From positions 372,001 to 436,000 of the forward strand of contig JADJMZ010000003.1 in the NCBI GenBank assembly GCA_016709315.1: 64,000 nucleotides of DNA, read 5' to 3'. Of this stretch, positions 18,556-27,731 are shown piece after piece (the stretch's first letter is position 1; each line of letters opens with the position of its first letter). Under the pieces are notes generated by a model. The model made no database searches, was not told where the DNA came from, and saw only the letters and a program-made list of their open reading frames with translations. The DNA comes from Ignavibacteria bacterium (GTDB taxonomy: Bacteria > Bacteroidota > Ignavibacteria > Tepidaquicellales > Tepidaquicellaceae). A program made the translations under genes and the position numbers.

Positions 18556-19281
18556 ATGATAAATTCATATAAAGAACTTAAGATAAAAATATTTGCTGAC
18601 GGCGCGAATGTAGTCGAAATGAAGAAAGTTTACAATGAAGGATTAGTGAAAGGATTCACTACAAATCCTACACTGATGAAAAAAGACGGAGTAACTGATT
18701 ATGTATCATTTGCAAAAGATGTTTTGAATGAGATAAAGGATATGCCGATATCATTTGAAGTGTTTTCTGACGACTTCGAAGAAATGGAAAAGCAGGCAAG
18801 ACTGATCGGGAGCTGGGGTGAAAATGTTTACATCAAAATACCGGTAACAAATACGAAATCAGAGAATTCTTATGAGCTTATAAGAAAACTATCTTCTGAT
18901 GGATTGAAGCTGAACATTACAGCAATATTAACAGTGAAACAGGTAGAAGAAGTTATGGAAGCTGTTTCGGATAAAACAAAATCAATCATATCAGTTTTTG
19001 CCGGGAGAATTGCAGATACGGGAAGAGATCCCGTACCATATATGAAACAGTCGGCAGAGATAGTAAAAAGAAACGGTAACGCGGAATTGTTATGGGCAAG
19101 TTCGAGAGAATTACTTAACATAATACAAGCCGAAGAATGCGGATGCGATATAGTGACAGTAACTAATGACATTATAAAAAAACTTCCAATGATCGGTAAA
19201 GACCTCTCCGAACTGTCGCTTGATACCGTAAAAATGTTTTACAATGATGCCAGTTCGGCGGGTTATAAATTTTTGAAATAA
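18556..19281 (+). CDS. Transaldolase family protein (small, fructose-6-phosphate aldolase type)
   Basis: A 241-residue class I aldolase of the short transaldolase/Fsa family. The substrate loop GFTTNPTLMKKDG is near residue 33, the Schiff-base Lys is in VYIKIPVTNT near residue 95, and LNITAILTVKQVEE and ISVFAGRIADTGRDP follow. It sits 30 bases after gmhB, in the same direction. Transaldolase makes or consumes sedoheptulose 7-phosphate, the substrate of GmhA, so a dedicated copy here could feed heptose synthesis. This is inference from context; a general pentose-phosphate role is also possible. Confidence 0.85.
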   Translation: MINSYKELKIKIFADGANVVEMKKVYNEGLVKGFTTNPTLMKKDGVTDYVSFAKDVLNEIKDMPISFEVFSDDFEEMEKQARLIGSWGENVYIKIPVTNTKSENSYELIRKLSSDGLKLNITAILTVKQVEEVMEAVSDKTKSIISVFAGRIADTGRDPVPYMKQSAEIVKRNGNAELLWASSRELLNIIQAEECGCDIVTVTNDIIKKLPMIGKDLSELSLDTVKMFYNDASSAGYKFLK

Positions 19282-19342
19282 GTACAGGGAAGTTCAGATA
19301 TTTAAAGGATTCTCCGGATCAGCATAATCAACCCAATAGAAG

Positions 19343-20719
19343 TTGTCAAAGACAAATGAAAAAATTTTTCTAATTCTGTCAGATCTTTTATTCATAAATC
19401 TGGCTTGGACATTCTATTACTTTTTCAGGGTGGAATCGGGCTGGATAAAATATGCTAATCCGCCTTCGTTCCTGATTCCTTTAATTGTAGTTTATATTTA
19501 CTGGGTGATAATTTTTTCATTTGCAGGATTGTATGAACACTGGTTTGTAAGATCGAGATTTGATGAATTTGCATCTGTATTTAAGGCAGTGTCATTCGGA
19601 TGTTTTATACTGTTCTTTCTGATATTCATAGATGACTTTATGAATAATGCTCCGATAATTTCCAGGTTTCTGATATTAATTTACTGGATAGTTATGGTAA
19701 CTTCAGTAAGCACCGGAAGAATTATAATAAGGAGTATTCAAAGAAATCTTCTGCAGAAAGGAATTGGTCAGAGGAATACATTTATAATCGGTAACGGAGA
19801 GAAAGCTTCCGAACTAAGAAGCATGATAGACAGATTCCCGCAGCTTGGTTACAGGATACTGGGTTTGATATCACCTGACGGGGAAAATGAGAAGAACTCC
19901 TCTGGAAGACTTGAAAACATTCAGAAGCTTATAAAGGATAATGAAGTAACAGAAATTCTAATTGCTCTTGAAACAAATGAAAAAGAAAAGCTCATTGATA
20001 TTTTAAGATACTGTACGGAAGAAAAAGTGAACATGAAAATTCTTCCAGATATGTATGAGATCGTAAGCGGAATGGCAAAGACAAATCAGATATACGGTGT
20101 CCCGCTGATAGAGGTCATGCCTGATATAATGAGCGTGTCAGGAAAGCTTACAAAAAGAATTCTTGATGTAACGATTTCATTTTTTACATTACTGTTCTTA
20201 TCACCGGTACTGCTGATTGTTTCTGTAATAATTAAAATCGATTCCAATGGTCCTGTACTTTACAGACAGATAAGAGTCGGCAGAAAAGGGAAGGAGTTTC
20301 AGATGTATAAATTCCGGTCAATGATAGCAACTGCGGAAGAATACGGACCCGAATGGTCGGGTGAGAATGATCCGAGGATAACAAGGATTGGAAAAGTATT
20401 AAGGCGAACATACATTGATGAAGTTCCTCAAATGATCAATGTTCTTAAAAATGAAATGAGTCTGATAGGTCCGAGACCTGAGAGACCGTTTTTTGTCGAA
20501 CAGCTCAAGAAGGAAATTCCTTATTACTACAAACGGCTGACGGTGAAGCCGGGGATTACCGGATGGGCGCAGATAAAACATAAATACGATTCTTCTCTTG
20601 AGGATGTAAAAACAAAAATTCAATATGATTTTTATTATATTGAGAATATGAGTCTAAAACTTGATTTTAAAATTATGATAAATACCATAATTGTAATTTT
20701 TCTTATGAAAGGTCATTAG
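19343..20719 (+). CDS. Undecaprenyl-phosphate sugar-1-phosphate transferase (WbaP/WcaJ type)
   Basis: Initiating phosphoglycosyltransferase that loads the first sugar phosphate onto undecaprenyl phosphate at the inner membrane. The 458-residue protein has four to five N-terminal helices, a Rossmann-like segment (TFIIGNGEKASELRSMID) and the complete C-terminal catalytic domain: KRILDVTISFFTLLFLSP, MYKFRSMI, the Asp-Glu pair in YIDEVPQMINVL, SLIGPRPERP, and KPGITGWAQIKHKYD. The start is TTG after a 61-base gap. It is the probable first enzyme of the polymer built by the upstream genes. Confidence 0.9.
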   Translation: MSKTNEKIFLILSDLLFINLAWTFYYFFRVESGWIKYANPPSFLIPLIVVYIYWVIIFSFAGLYEHWFVRSRFDEFASVFKAVSFGCFILFFLIFIDDFMNNAPIISRFLILIYWIVMVTSVSTGRIIIRSIQRNLLQKGIGQRNTFIIGNGEKASELRSMIDRFPQLGYRILGLISPDGENEKNSSGRLENIQKLIKDNEVTEILIALETNEKEKLIDILRYCTEEKVNMKILPDMYEIVSGMAKTNQIYGVPLIEVMPDIMSVSGKLTKRILDVTISFFTLLFLSPVLLIVSVIIKIDSNGPVLYRQIRVGRKGKEFQMYKFRSMIATAEEYGPEWSGENDPRITRIGKVLRRTYIDEVPQMINVLKNEMSLIGPRPERPFFVEQLKKEIPYYYKRLTVKPGITGWAQIKHKYDSSLEDVKTKIQYDFYYIENMSLKLDFKIMINTIIVIFLMKGH

Positions 20720-20721
20720 CA

Positions 20722-21444
20722 TTGAACAAAATCCTTGTGATCATACCTACTTACAATGAAGCTGATAACATTCAGAAAATAATTCCTGAAGTGTTAAAGA
20801 ATTCTTCTCCGGAAAATGAATTCAATGTACTTGTTGTAGATGATAACTCTCCTGACGGAACAGCCGAACTTGCGGAAAGTCTTAACAACAGCAATGTTAA
20901 AATTTTAAAAAGAGAAAAGAAATCCGGACTTGGAACAGCTTACCTTGCAGGTTTTAAATATGCCATTAAAAATAATTATGATTATGTATTTGAAATGGAC
21001 GCCGACTTTTCTCATGATCCGAAATATCTGAAAGTCTTTATTGATAAAATTCTAGAAGGATATGATCTTGTTATCGGTTCGAGATATATAAACGGTATAT
21101 CCGTCCTTAACTGGCCGCTGAGAAGACTTATAATGAGTTATCTTGCGAGTGTTTATACAAGAATGGTAACAGGACTTAAAGTAATGGATACGACGGCCGG
21201 ATTTATGTGCTACAGGGTTACTTCACTGAAACAGATAAATCTTGATGAAGTAAGATCAAACGGATATTCGTTTCAGATCGAAATGAAATTTAAATTTTAC
21301 AAAAGAGGATACAAGATTTTTGAAGTGCCTATATTATTTATAGACAGAAGGGAAGGCGAATCCAAGATGTCAAGGAAAGTTGTATATGAAGCTTATTTCA
21401 TGGTCTGGAAATTAAAAATAAAGTCCATCTTCGGAAAAATATAA
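20722..21444 (+). CDS. Polyprenol-phosphate mannosyltransferase (DPM1-like GT2)
   Basis: A 240-residue soluble-type GT2 that transfers a sugar, usually mannose, from a nucleotide donor to a polyprenyl phosphate. Motifs are IPTYNEADNIQKI, VVDDNSPDGTAEL, the DXD site EMDADFSHDP, and DRREGESKMSRKVV near the C-terminus. There are no C-terminal membrane helices, as in DPM1 proteins. The TTG start lies two bases after the previous stop. The lipid-linked sugar made could serve membrane-side glycosylation in this locus or protein glycosylation elsewhere. Confidence 0.85.
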   Translation: MNKILVIIPTYNEADNIQKIIPEVLKNSSPENEFNVLVVDDNSPDGTAELAESLNNSNVKILKREKKSGLGTAYLAGFKYAIKNNYDYVFEMDADFSHDPKYLKVFIDKILEGYDLVIGSRYINGISVLNWPLRRLIMSYLASVYTRMVTGLKVMDTTAGFMCYRVTSLKQINLDEVRSNGYSFQIEMKFKFYKRGYKIFEVPILFIDRREGESKMSRKVVYEAYFMVWKLKIKSIFGKI

Positions 21445-21452
21445 ATGTATAA

Positions 21453-23393
21453 ATGGCTGATATATCCGTAGTAATAGTTAATTATAATGTTAAGGATCTT
21501 GCGGAAAACTGTATATCATCTGTTTATAAAGCTAATGACGGAAAATATGATATCGAAATATTTTTTGTTGATAATAACTCCATTGACGGAAGCGCAGAAT
21601 ACATCTCAGAAAAATTCCCGGGTATTAATGTAATCAGTAACGGCAGGAACATTGGTTTTTCTAAAGCCAACAACCTTGCTTTAAGGAAAGCCGCCGGCAA
21701 GTACATACTTATTCTGAATCCTGATACTCTTCTTGAAGAAGGCACATTTGAAAAACTGATCGCATTTACTGAGAATAATCAGAATACGGGAGCAGTGACA
21801 TCTAAATTAATTCTTGCTAACGGAAAGCTTGACTCAGCATGCAGAAGAAGTTTTCCAACGCCTTCGGTTGCTATTCCCAGAATTCTCGGATTATCAAAAT
21901 TATTTCCCTCCAGCAAAATTTTCGGAAAATATAATCTGACATATCTTGATGAAAACAAAACCTATGAAGTAGATGCTATTTGCGGAGCGTTCATGTTCAT
22001 ACCGAAGAAGATACTTGATGAGTCGGGATTATTCGACGAAGATTATTTTATGTACGGAGAAGACCTTGATCTTTGCTTCAGAATAAAAAAAAAAGGATAC
22101 AGAATTTTTTATTATCCTGAAATTACCACTATACATTTCAAAGGGGAGAGTACAAAAAAAACCAATCTGTCTTACGTGAATAATTTTTACGGAGCGATGA
22201 AAATATTTGTAAGAAAGAATTTTTCAGGCGCTCCGAGACTTCTTTCATCATTCCTGCAGATTGGTATTTACGCCAGATCAGCCGCATCATACACAAAAAG
22301 ATTTTTCAGATATTTACTTTATCCGCTGATAGATATTCTTCTTCTTTACCTGTCAATGATATTATCTGTCAATCTCAGGTTTGAGACTTTCCCGAACAGG
22401 GAATACATGATCATCATTTCAGTTTATGTCCTTGTATGGCTTTCGCTGCTTCTTATACAGGGTTTGTATTCAAAGAAATATTTTTTATCACTGAGAAAAA
22501 CTTTTAATGCAATACTCGTCGGATTTTTTATCAATTCATCCATTACTTATTTTTTTAAGGAGTATGCATTCTCAAGAGGAGTTATACTTGCCTCTACAGG
22601 GTTTGCAATATTTCTGCTGCTCTTCTGGCGAGCTTCTTTAAGATTTTATATTTTCTTTGTATCAAAGAATATTCTTCTGAATAAAATAAATCTGCTGATT
22701 GTGGGAAAGGAAAAAATCAGTCAGAACACTGAAGACAAGCTGAATTCAAAGTATAACATTCTTCATTTTGATGAGATCACTAACAGAAAAAACATTGCTT
22801 CGCTTGAAGAAATTATTCAGATCAGAAAAATAGATGAAGTAGTTTTTACAGGAGATTATTTTTCAAATCAGGAAATACTTAATTTAATGTGGGAGTTAAG
22901 AAACAGAAACGTTAAGTTCAAAATATTTCCGTCAGGAAAGGAGCTGATACTTTCAAAACTTAATTCCAGCAGTCTTGATGAGATCAATCTTATTGAAATT
23001 GAATATAATATTAATAATAAATTAAATATATTTTTAAAAAGATTGTTTGACGTAGTGTTATCATTCATTATGCTTGTTTCGGTATATCCGGTTATGTTAT
23101 TTATGAAAAATATACTGAAAACGGATTTTACCAGAAAGATCTCAAAATTATTTTTGTTACCGGAAGTGTTTAAAGGAAATTACAGTTTTGTCGGTTATCC
23201 GACATGGATTATATCCGAAAATAAAAACTACACGGGCAAAAGAGGTCTTACCGGTTTTATACAACTGAACAATTATCCCGGAATGTCAGAGGAAGAGATG
23301 GAAAATTTCAATTTATTTTATGCAAAGAATCAGTCACTTCTTCTGGATACAGAAATACTTCTGAAAACATTCTTTTCTATTTTCAAAAAATAA
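21453..23393 (+). CDS. GT2 glycosyltransferase fused to a degenerate sugar-1-phosphate transferase
   Basis: A 646-residue fusion. Residues 1-270 are a complete rhamnosyltransferase-type GT2 (VVIVNYNVKDLAENCISSV, NNSIDGSAEYI, GFSKANNLAL, ILNPDTL, FMYGEDLDLCFRI). Residues 280-400 hold four membrane helices, followed by a Rossmann-like part (LLIVGKEKIS). The C-terminal 120 residues resemble a phosphoglycosyltransferase core: KRLFDVVLSFIMLVSVYP, a shortened middle, FKGNYSFVGYP in place of LKGDMSLVGPRP, and KRGLTGFIQLN. The KFRSM segment and the catalytic Asp-Glu pair are missing. I infer an active GT2 anchored by a non-catalytic membrane module. The frame is uninterrupted, so it is probably expressed. 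Confidence 0.75.
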   Translation: MADISVVIVNYNVKDLAENCISSVYKANDGKYDIEIFFVDNNSIDGSAEYISEKFPGINVISNGRNIGFSKANNLALRKAAGKYILILNPDTLLEEGTFEKLIAFTENNQNTGAVTSKLILANGKLDSACRRSFPTPSVAIPRILGLSKLFPSSKIFGKYNLTYLDENKTYEVDAICGAFMFIPKKILDESGLFDEDYFMYGEDLDLCFRIKKKGYRIFYYPEITTIHFKGESTKKTNLSYVNNFYGAMKIFVRKNFSGAPRLLSSFLQIGIYARSAASYTKRFFRYLLYPLIDILLLYLSMILSVNLRFETFPNREYMIIISVYVLVWLSLLLIQGLYSKKYFLSLRKTFNAILVGFFINSSITYFFKEYAFSRGVILASTGFAIFLLLFWRASLRFYIFFVSKNILLNKINLLIVGKEKISQNTEDKLNSKYNILHFDEITNRKNIASLEEIIQIRKIDEVVFTGDYFSNQEILNLMWELRNRNVKFKIFPSGKELILSKLNSSSLDEINLIEIEYNINNKLNIFLKRLFDVVLSFIMLVSVYPVMLFMKNILKTDFTRKISKLFLLPEVFKGNYSFVGYPTWIISENKNYTGKRGLTGFIQLNNYPGMSEEEMENFNLFYAKNQSLLLDTEILLKTFFSIFKK

Positions 23394-23405
23394 AAAAATT
23401 TTAAT

Positions 23406-24359
23406 ATGGCTTTACAGAATTATCTGGATTTTGAGAAACCTATTTTAGATCTCGAACAGAAAATAGCAGAAATGCGCAGCATGTCGGATAAGTTTGATAT
23501 TTCTTCTGAAATAAATAAACTCGAATACAAAGTGAACATTCTCAGAAAAGATATATTTGAAAAACTTACCCCATGGCAGATCGTTCAGCTGGCGAGACAT
23601 CCTGAAAGACCTTATACACTGGATTACATTTATCTGATGACAAATAATTTTACAGAACTTCACGGTGACAGATATTACGGAGACGATAAAGCTATTGTAG
23701 GAGGATTTGCAAATTTAGGAGATAAGCCCGTTATGATAATAGGTCAGCAGAAGGGTAGAGATACCAAATCCAATATTTACAGAAATTTCGGAATGCCTAA
23801 TCCAGAAGGATACAGAAAAGCATTACGGCTTATGAAGCTTGCGGAAAAGTTCAACAGACCTGTCATTACTTTGATTGACACTCCGGGAGCTTTTCCCGGA
23901 ATAGAAGCTGAAGAGCGCGGTCAGGCAGAAGCAATTGCAAGAAATTTAATTGAAATGTCAAATCTGCATGTGCCTATAATTGTTGTTATAATTGGAGAAG
24001 GAGCTTCAGGCGGCGCTCTGGGAATTGGAATTGGCGACAGGGTGCTTATGCTTCAGTACTGCTGGTATTCGGTAATATCACCTGAATCATGTTCCTCGAT
24101 ATTATGGAGAAGCTGGGATTATAAAGAACAGGCGGCAGATGCTTTAAAGCTTACATCAAAAGACATGCTCAGATTTAAAATCATAGACAGAATTATTGAC
24201 GAGCCTGTAGGCGGAGCACACAGAAATCATAAAGAAGCTGCGGAGATTTTAAAGAAAGCATTGCTTGAAGAACTTGATGGAGTAAGTAAAATTAAAAAAG
24301 ATAAACTACTTGATAACAGAATTAAAAAATTTGGTGAAATGGGATTCTGGAAAGACTGA
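23406..24359 (+). CDS. accA: Acetyl-CoA carboxylase carboxyltransferase subunit alpha
   Basis: Alpha half of the carboxyltransferase that makes malonyl-CoA for fatty-acid synthesis. The 317-residue length is normal. The N-terminal coiled segment (FEKPILDLEQKIAEM) is followed by PWQIVQLARHPERP, FTELHGDRYYGDDKAIVGG, QQKGRDTKSN, TLIDTPGAFPGIEAEERGQ and GEGASGGALGIGIGD, the oxyanion-hole glycines. It is 12 bases downstream of the fusion transferase gene, so it may share its transcript. No beta subunit (accD) is in the window. Confidence 0.96.
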   Translation: MALQNYLDFEKPILDLEQKIAEMRSMSDKFDISSEINKLEYKVNILRKDIFEKLTPWQIVQLARHPERPYTLDYIYLMTNNFTELHGDRYYGDDKAIVGGFANLGDKPVMIIGQQKGRDTKSNIYRNFGMPNPEGYRKALRLMKLAEKFNRPVITLIDTPGAFPGIEAEERGQAEAIARNLIEMSNLHVPIIVVIIGEGASGGALGIGIGDRVLMLQYCWYSVISPESCSSILWRSWDYKEQAADALKLTSKDMLRFKIIDRIIDEPVGGAHRNHKEAAEILKKALLEELDGVSKIKKDKLLDNRIKKFGEMGFWKD

Positions 24360-24499
24360 GTCTGATTTTGGATTTTTGATTTTGGATTTTGTTAAAAGCG
24401 TTTTTCTATTCGTCACGAAGATATGATTAAAAATAATTATCAATTAATTTATTACAAAAAGTTTTATAAACATCATTTGTAAACTACTAAAAAATATTC
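24360..24499 (+). repeat. Short direct repeat in the accA-murA spacer
   Basis: Just after accA, at about 24364-24391, the T-rich word GATTTTGGATTTT occurs twice in direct repeat. The rest of the 140-base spacer is AT-rich; no hairpin terminator is evident. The repeat is of the simple kind often left by slippage. Confidence 0.4.
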
Positions 24500-25810
24500 T
24501 TGCCTGATACAGATTCTAAATTTTTAATAAACGGCGGTAAACCATTGCACGGCAAAGTAAAAGTCAGCGGTGCGAAAAATTCAGCTACAAAACTTCTTGT
24601 AGCTTCATTACTTACTGATAAGGAATGTATATTTCATAACTCTCCCAATAAGATAAGCGATCTGATTGTAACCAAGGATATTTGTGAATCTATAGGAAGC
24701 GATATAAAATTCACAGAGAATACTTTAACATCAGTAACCGGACAAATTTCATCATCACACATTCGGAAAGATCTTGGAAATAAAAACCGTATTGCAATTT
24801 TACTTGCGGGACCTTTATTATTAAGAACAGGAAAAGCCGAGATTCCCGTACCGGGCGGATGTAAGATCGGAACAAGACCTGTTAATTTTCATATTGATTC
24901 GCTCGAGAAACTCGGCTGCCATGTTACAGTAAAGGATGATTATTATATTCTTGAAGCTGACAGTCTTAAAGGGAACAATATAAATCTGAATTATCCCAGT
25001 GTTGGCGCAACCGAAAATATTATTATTGCAAGCACTTTATCCAAAGGAAGAACAATACTTACAAATGCGGCAGTAGAGCCCGAGATCATTGATCTGATTA
25101 AATTCCTTCAGAAGATGGGAGCAATCATTGAAATCAGCACAGACAGAAAGATAACAATAGAAGGTGTTGATAAACTGCACGGAGCCGAACACACTGTAAT
25201 TCCTGACAGGAATCAGGCGGCTTCATTTGCCTGCGCCGGATTAGCTTCAAAGGGAGACATATTTATTGAGAATGCAATTCAGGATGATCTTATAACATTT
25301 CTGAATACAGTCAGAAGAGTTGGAGGAAAATATGAAGTAAAGGATAACGGGATAAGATTCTTTTATGACGGAGATTTTAATTCGATTGCAATTGAAACCA
25401 ATGTCCATCCGGGATTTATGACCGACTGGCAGCAGCCGTTTGTAATTTTAATGACACAGGCAAAAGGTATTTCAATAATTCATGAAACAGTTTATGAAGA
25501 GAGATTCGGTTATGTATCCCAGCTTCAGAAAATGGGAGCTGAAATTGAACTTTACGACACATGCCTTGGCGGGCTTTTATGCAGATTTGCAAGCACACAT
25601 TATTTTCACAGCGCAGTTGTGAAAGGTCCGACACCGCTTCGGGGAGCTGAAATAAATGTGCCCGATCTCCGAGCAGGATTTTCATACTTAATAGCAGGAG
25701 TAATAGCAAAAGGGGAATCGGTGGTTAACGGAGCGATATACATTGACAGAGGATATGAGGATATAGACAAGAAACTGAAAGAGCTTGGTGCGGATATAAA
25801 AAGAATCTGA
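24500..25810 (+). CDS. murA: UDP-N-acetylglucosamine 1-carboxyvinyltransferase
   Basis: First committed enzyme of peptidoglycan synthesis, transferring enolpyruvate from PEP to UDP-GlcNAc in the cytoplasm. The 436-residue protein has the substrate Lys-Asn pair in KVSGAKNSATKLL, the flexible loop with the catalytic Cys at residue 121 (PVPGGCKIGTRPVN), SVGATENIIIAS, DRNQAASFACAG and a C-terminal DLRAGFSYLIAG. Keeping Cys rather than Asp in the loop predicts the fosfomycin-sensitive form. The start is TTG; an intact EPSP-synthase-like double domain follows. Confidence 0.95.
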   Translation: MPDTDSKFLINGGKPLHGKVKVSGAKNSATKLLVASLLTDKECIFHNSPNKISDLIVTKDICESIGSDIKFTENTLTSVTGQISSSHIRKDLGNKNRIAILLAGPLLLRTGKAEIPVPGGCKIGTRPVNFHIDSLEKLGCHVTVKDDYYILEADSLKGNNINLNYPSVGATENIIIASTLSKGRTILTNAAVEPEIIDLIKFLQKMGAIIEISTDRKITIEGVDKLHGAEHTVIPDRNQAASFACAGLASKGDIFIENAIQDDLITFLNTVRRVGGKYEVKDNGIRFFYDGDFNSIAIETNVHPGFMTDWQQPFVILMTQAKGISIIHETVYEERFGYVSQLQKMGAEIELYDTCLGGLLCRFASTHYFHSAVVKGPTPLRGAEINVPDLRAGFSYLIAGVIAKGESVVNGAIYIDRGYEDIDKKLKELGADIKRI

Positions 25811-26183
25811 TTTAAATATTCAATTGTAATTAATTTTCTATTTATGAATTATCATTAGCTTTATTTTATCAGGATTATTAAAATTAATTAGCTTTAATGC
25901 AAAATTAATTACTTCCTAAAGATAACCCATTCTAATTACTTCGTATAGAAATTGTAATTCGCAAATTTTTTTCATCAAACGATATTTCTGTTACTGAACT
26001 TTTATATTGTCTTAAGAGAATGACGAAAATTTAATTCTTCAGATAAAAATTTAAATGTTATTAAATCCCGTATGCATAAATTTATAAATTAATCTTAAAC
26101 AATATTTTAATTAAATTATAAATATGATTTTATATTTTTTATAAAACCGTAAATATTATTTTAAAAAGTAAAAAAATTATTTT
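25811..26183. other. Intergenic, AT-rich, no gene seen
   Basis: A 373-base spacer between murA and the carboxylase gene. All six frames are short or broken. I see no hairpin terminator, tRNA or riboswitch-like structure. It must contain the promoter of the carboxylase gene, but no convincing -7/-33 pair of the Bacteroidota type can be picked out. Confidence 0.5.
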
Positions 26184-27731
26184 ATGACACAAGCTGAAAA
26201 AATTAAAAAACTTAAAGAAATTAAGCAAGAGGCGTACCTTGGCGGCGGACAAAAGAGAATTGATGCTCAGCATAAAAAAGGTAAATTAACAGCAAGGGAG
26301 AGAATAGAACTGCTTCTAGATGAAGGAAGTTTCAATGAGACAGATCTTTTTGTCAGGCATCAGTCTTACAATTTTGATCTGGAAGAACAAAGATTTTATA
26401 CAGACGGAGTAATAACCGGAACGGGGTCCATTGAAGGAAGAACTGTTTGTGTTTTTTCCCAGGACTTTACAATATTAGGAGGTTCACTTGCTGAATATCA
26501 TGCTAAGAAGATTTGTAAAATTATGGACCTGGCAATGAAGATCGGGGTTCCGGTAATAGGCATTAACGACAGCGGCGGAGCAAGAATTCAGGAAGGGGTT
26601 ATTTCTCTCGGCGGTTATGCGGATATTTTTCTGAGGAATACATTATCAAGCGGAGTAATCCCTCAGATATCAGCAATAGTCGGACCTTGTGCAGGCGGAG
26701 CGGTATATTCCCCTGCAATTACCGATTTTGTATTTATGGTGGATAAAGTTTCATATATGTTTGTTACAGGACCAAATGTAGTCAAGACAGTAACACACGA
26801 AGAAGTAACATTTGATGATCTTGGCGGCGCGAGAACGCATGCAATTAAAAGCGGAGTCAGTCATTTTACGGCTGAAAACGAAGCTGAATGTTTTCAAAGC
26901 ATAAGAAAACTTGTTTCATATATTCCTCTTAATAATATGGATTCCGCTCCTTTCACTGAATACAAAGGAGGAGAAAAAGATCTGGAATTTCTGAATACTT
27001 ATCTGCCTGATAATCCGAATAAACCATACGATGTGAAAGAAGTGATAGAAGCCCTGCTTGATGAAGATACTTTTTTTGAAGTGCACAAAGAGTATGCTGA
27101 AAACCTGGTTGTGGGTTTCGGAAGGATTGAAGGAAGATCTATAGGAATAGTGGCAAATCAGCCCCTTGTTCTTGCAGGAGTACTCGATTTGAATTCGTCC
27201 ATAAAAGGAGCAAGGTTTGTAAGATTCTGCGATGCATTCAATATTCCATTACTAACGCTTGAGGATGTTCCCGGATTTTTACCAGGAACAGATCAGGAAT
27301 GGAGAGGTGTTATTCGCCACGGAGCAAAGCTTCTGTATGCATTCTGCGAAGCTACAGTTCCGAAAGTTACTGTAATTTTACGAAAAGCTTACGGTGGCGC
27401 TTATGATGTCATGAATTCGAAGCACGTCAGAGGAGATATTAATCTTGCATGGCCTTCGGCAGAAATTGCTGTAATGGGAGCGCAGGGAGCTGCAGAGATT
27501 ATATTCAGAAAAGAAATTGATGCTTCTGAAGATAAAGTTCAGGCATTGAAGGATAAAGTCGAAGAGTTTACAGAGAAATTCGCAAATCCTTATCTTGCAG
27601 CTGAAAGAGGATTTGTTGATGATATTATTGAGCCAAAGGAAACCAGGAAAAAACTGATTTATTACTTTGGAATTGCTGAAACCAAAGTTGATACAAATCC
27701 CAAAAAGAAACACGGTAATATACCTTTGTAG
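26184..27731 (+). CDS. Acyl-CoA carboxylase carboxyltransferase subunit (propionyl-CoA carboxylase beta type)
   Basis: A 515-residue biotin-dependent carboxyltransferase, usual for propionyl-CoA carboxylase beta or methylmalonyl-CoA decarboxylase alpha subunits. Signatures are HKKGKLTARERIELLLD, GINDSGGARIQEGV, GPCAGGAVYSPAITDF, VTHEEVTFDDLGGARTH, then in the second crotonase-like half PLVLAGVLDLNSSIKGARF, LEDVPGFLPGTDQE, and RKAYGGAYDVMNSKH. No biotin carboxylase or biotin carrier gene is adjacent, so partners are encoded elsewhere. A terminator follows, so the gene is probably transcribed alone. Confidence 0.92.
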   Translation: MTQAEKIKKLKEIKQEAYLGGGQKRIDAQHKKGKLTARERIELLLDEGSFNETDLFVRHQSYNFDLEEQRFYTDGVITGTGSIEGRTVCVFSQDFTILGGSLAEYHAKKICKIMDLAMKIGVPVIGINDSGGARIQEGVISLGGYADIFLRNTLSSGVIPQISAIVGPCAGGAVYSPAITDFVFMVDKVSYMFVTGPNVVKTVTHEEVTFDDLGGARTHAIKSGVSHFTAENEAECFQSIRKLVSYIPLNNMDSAPFTEYKGGEKDLEFLNTYLPDNPNKPYDVKEVIEALLDEDTFFEVHKEYAENLVVGFGRIEGRSIGIVANQPLVLAGVLDLNSSIKGARFVRFCDAFNIPLLTLEDVPGFLPGTDQEWRGVIRHGAKLLYAFCEATVPKVTVILRKAYGGAYDVMNSKHVRGDINLAWPSAEIAVMGAQGAAEIIFRKEIDASEDKVQALKDKVEEFTEKFANPYLAAERGFVDDIIEPKETRKKLIYYFGIAETKVDTNPKKKHGNIPL

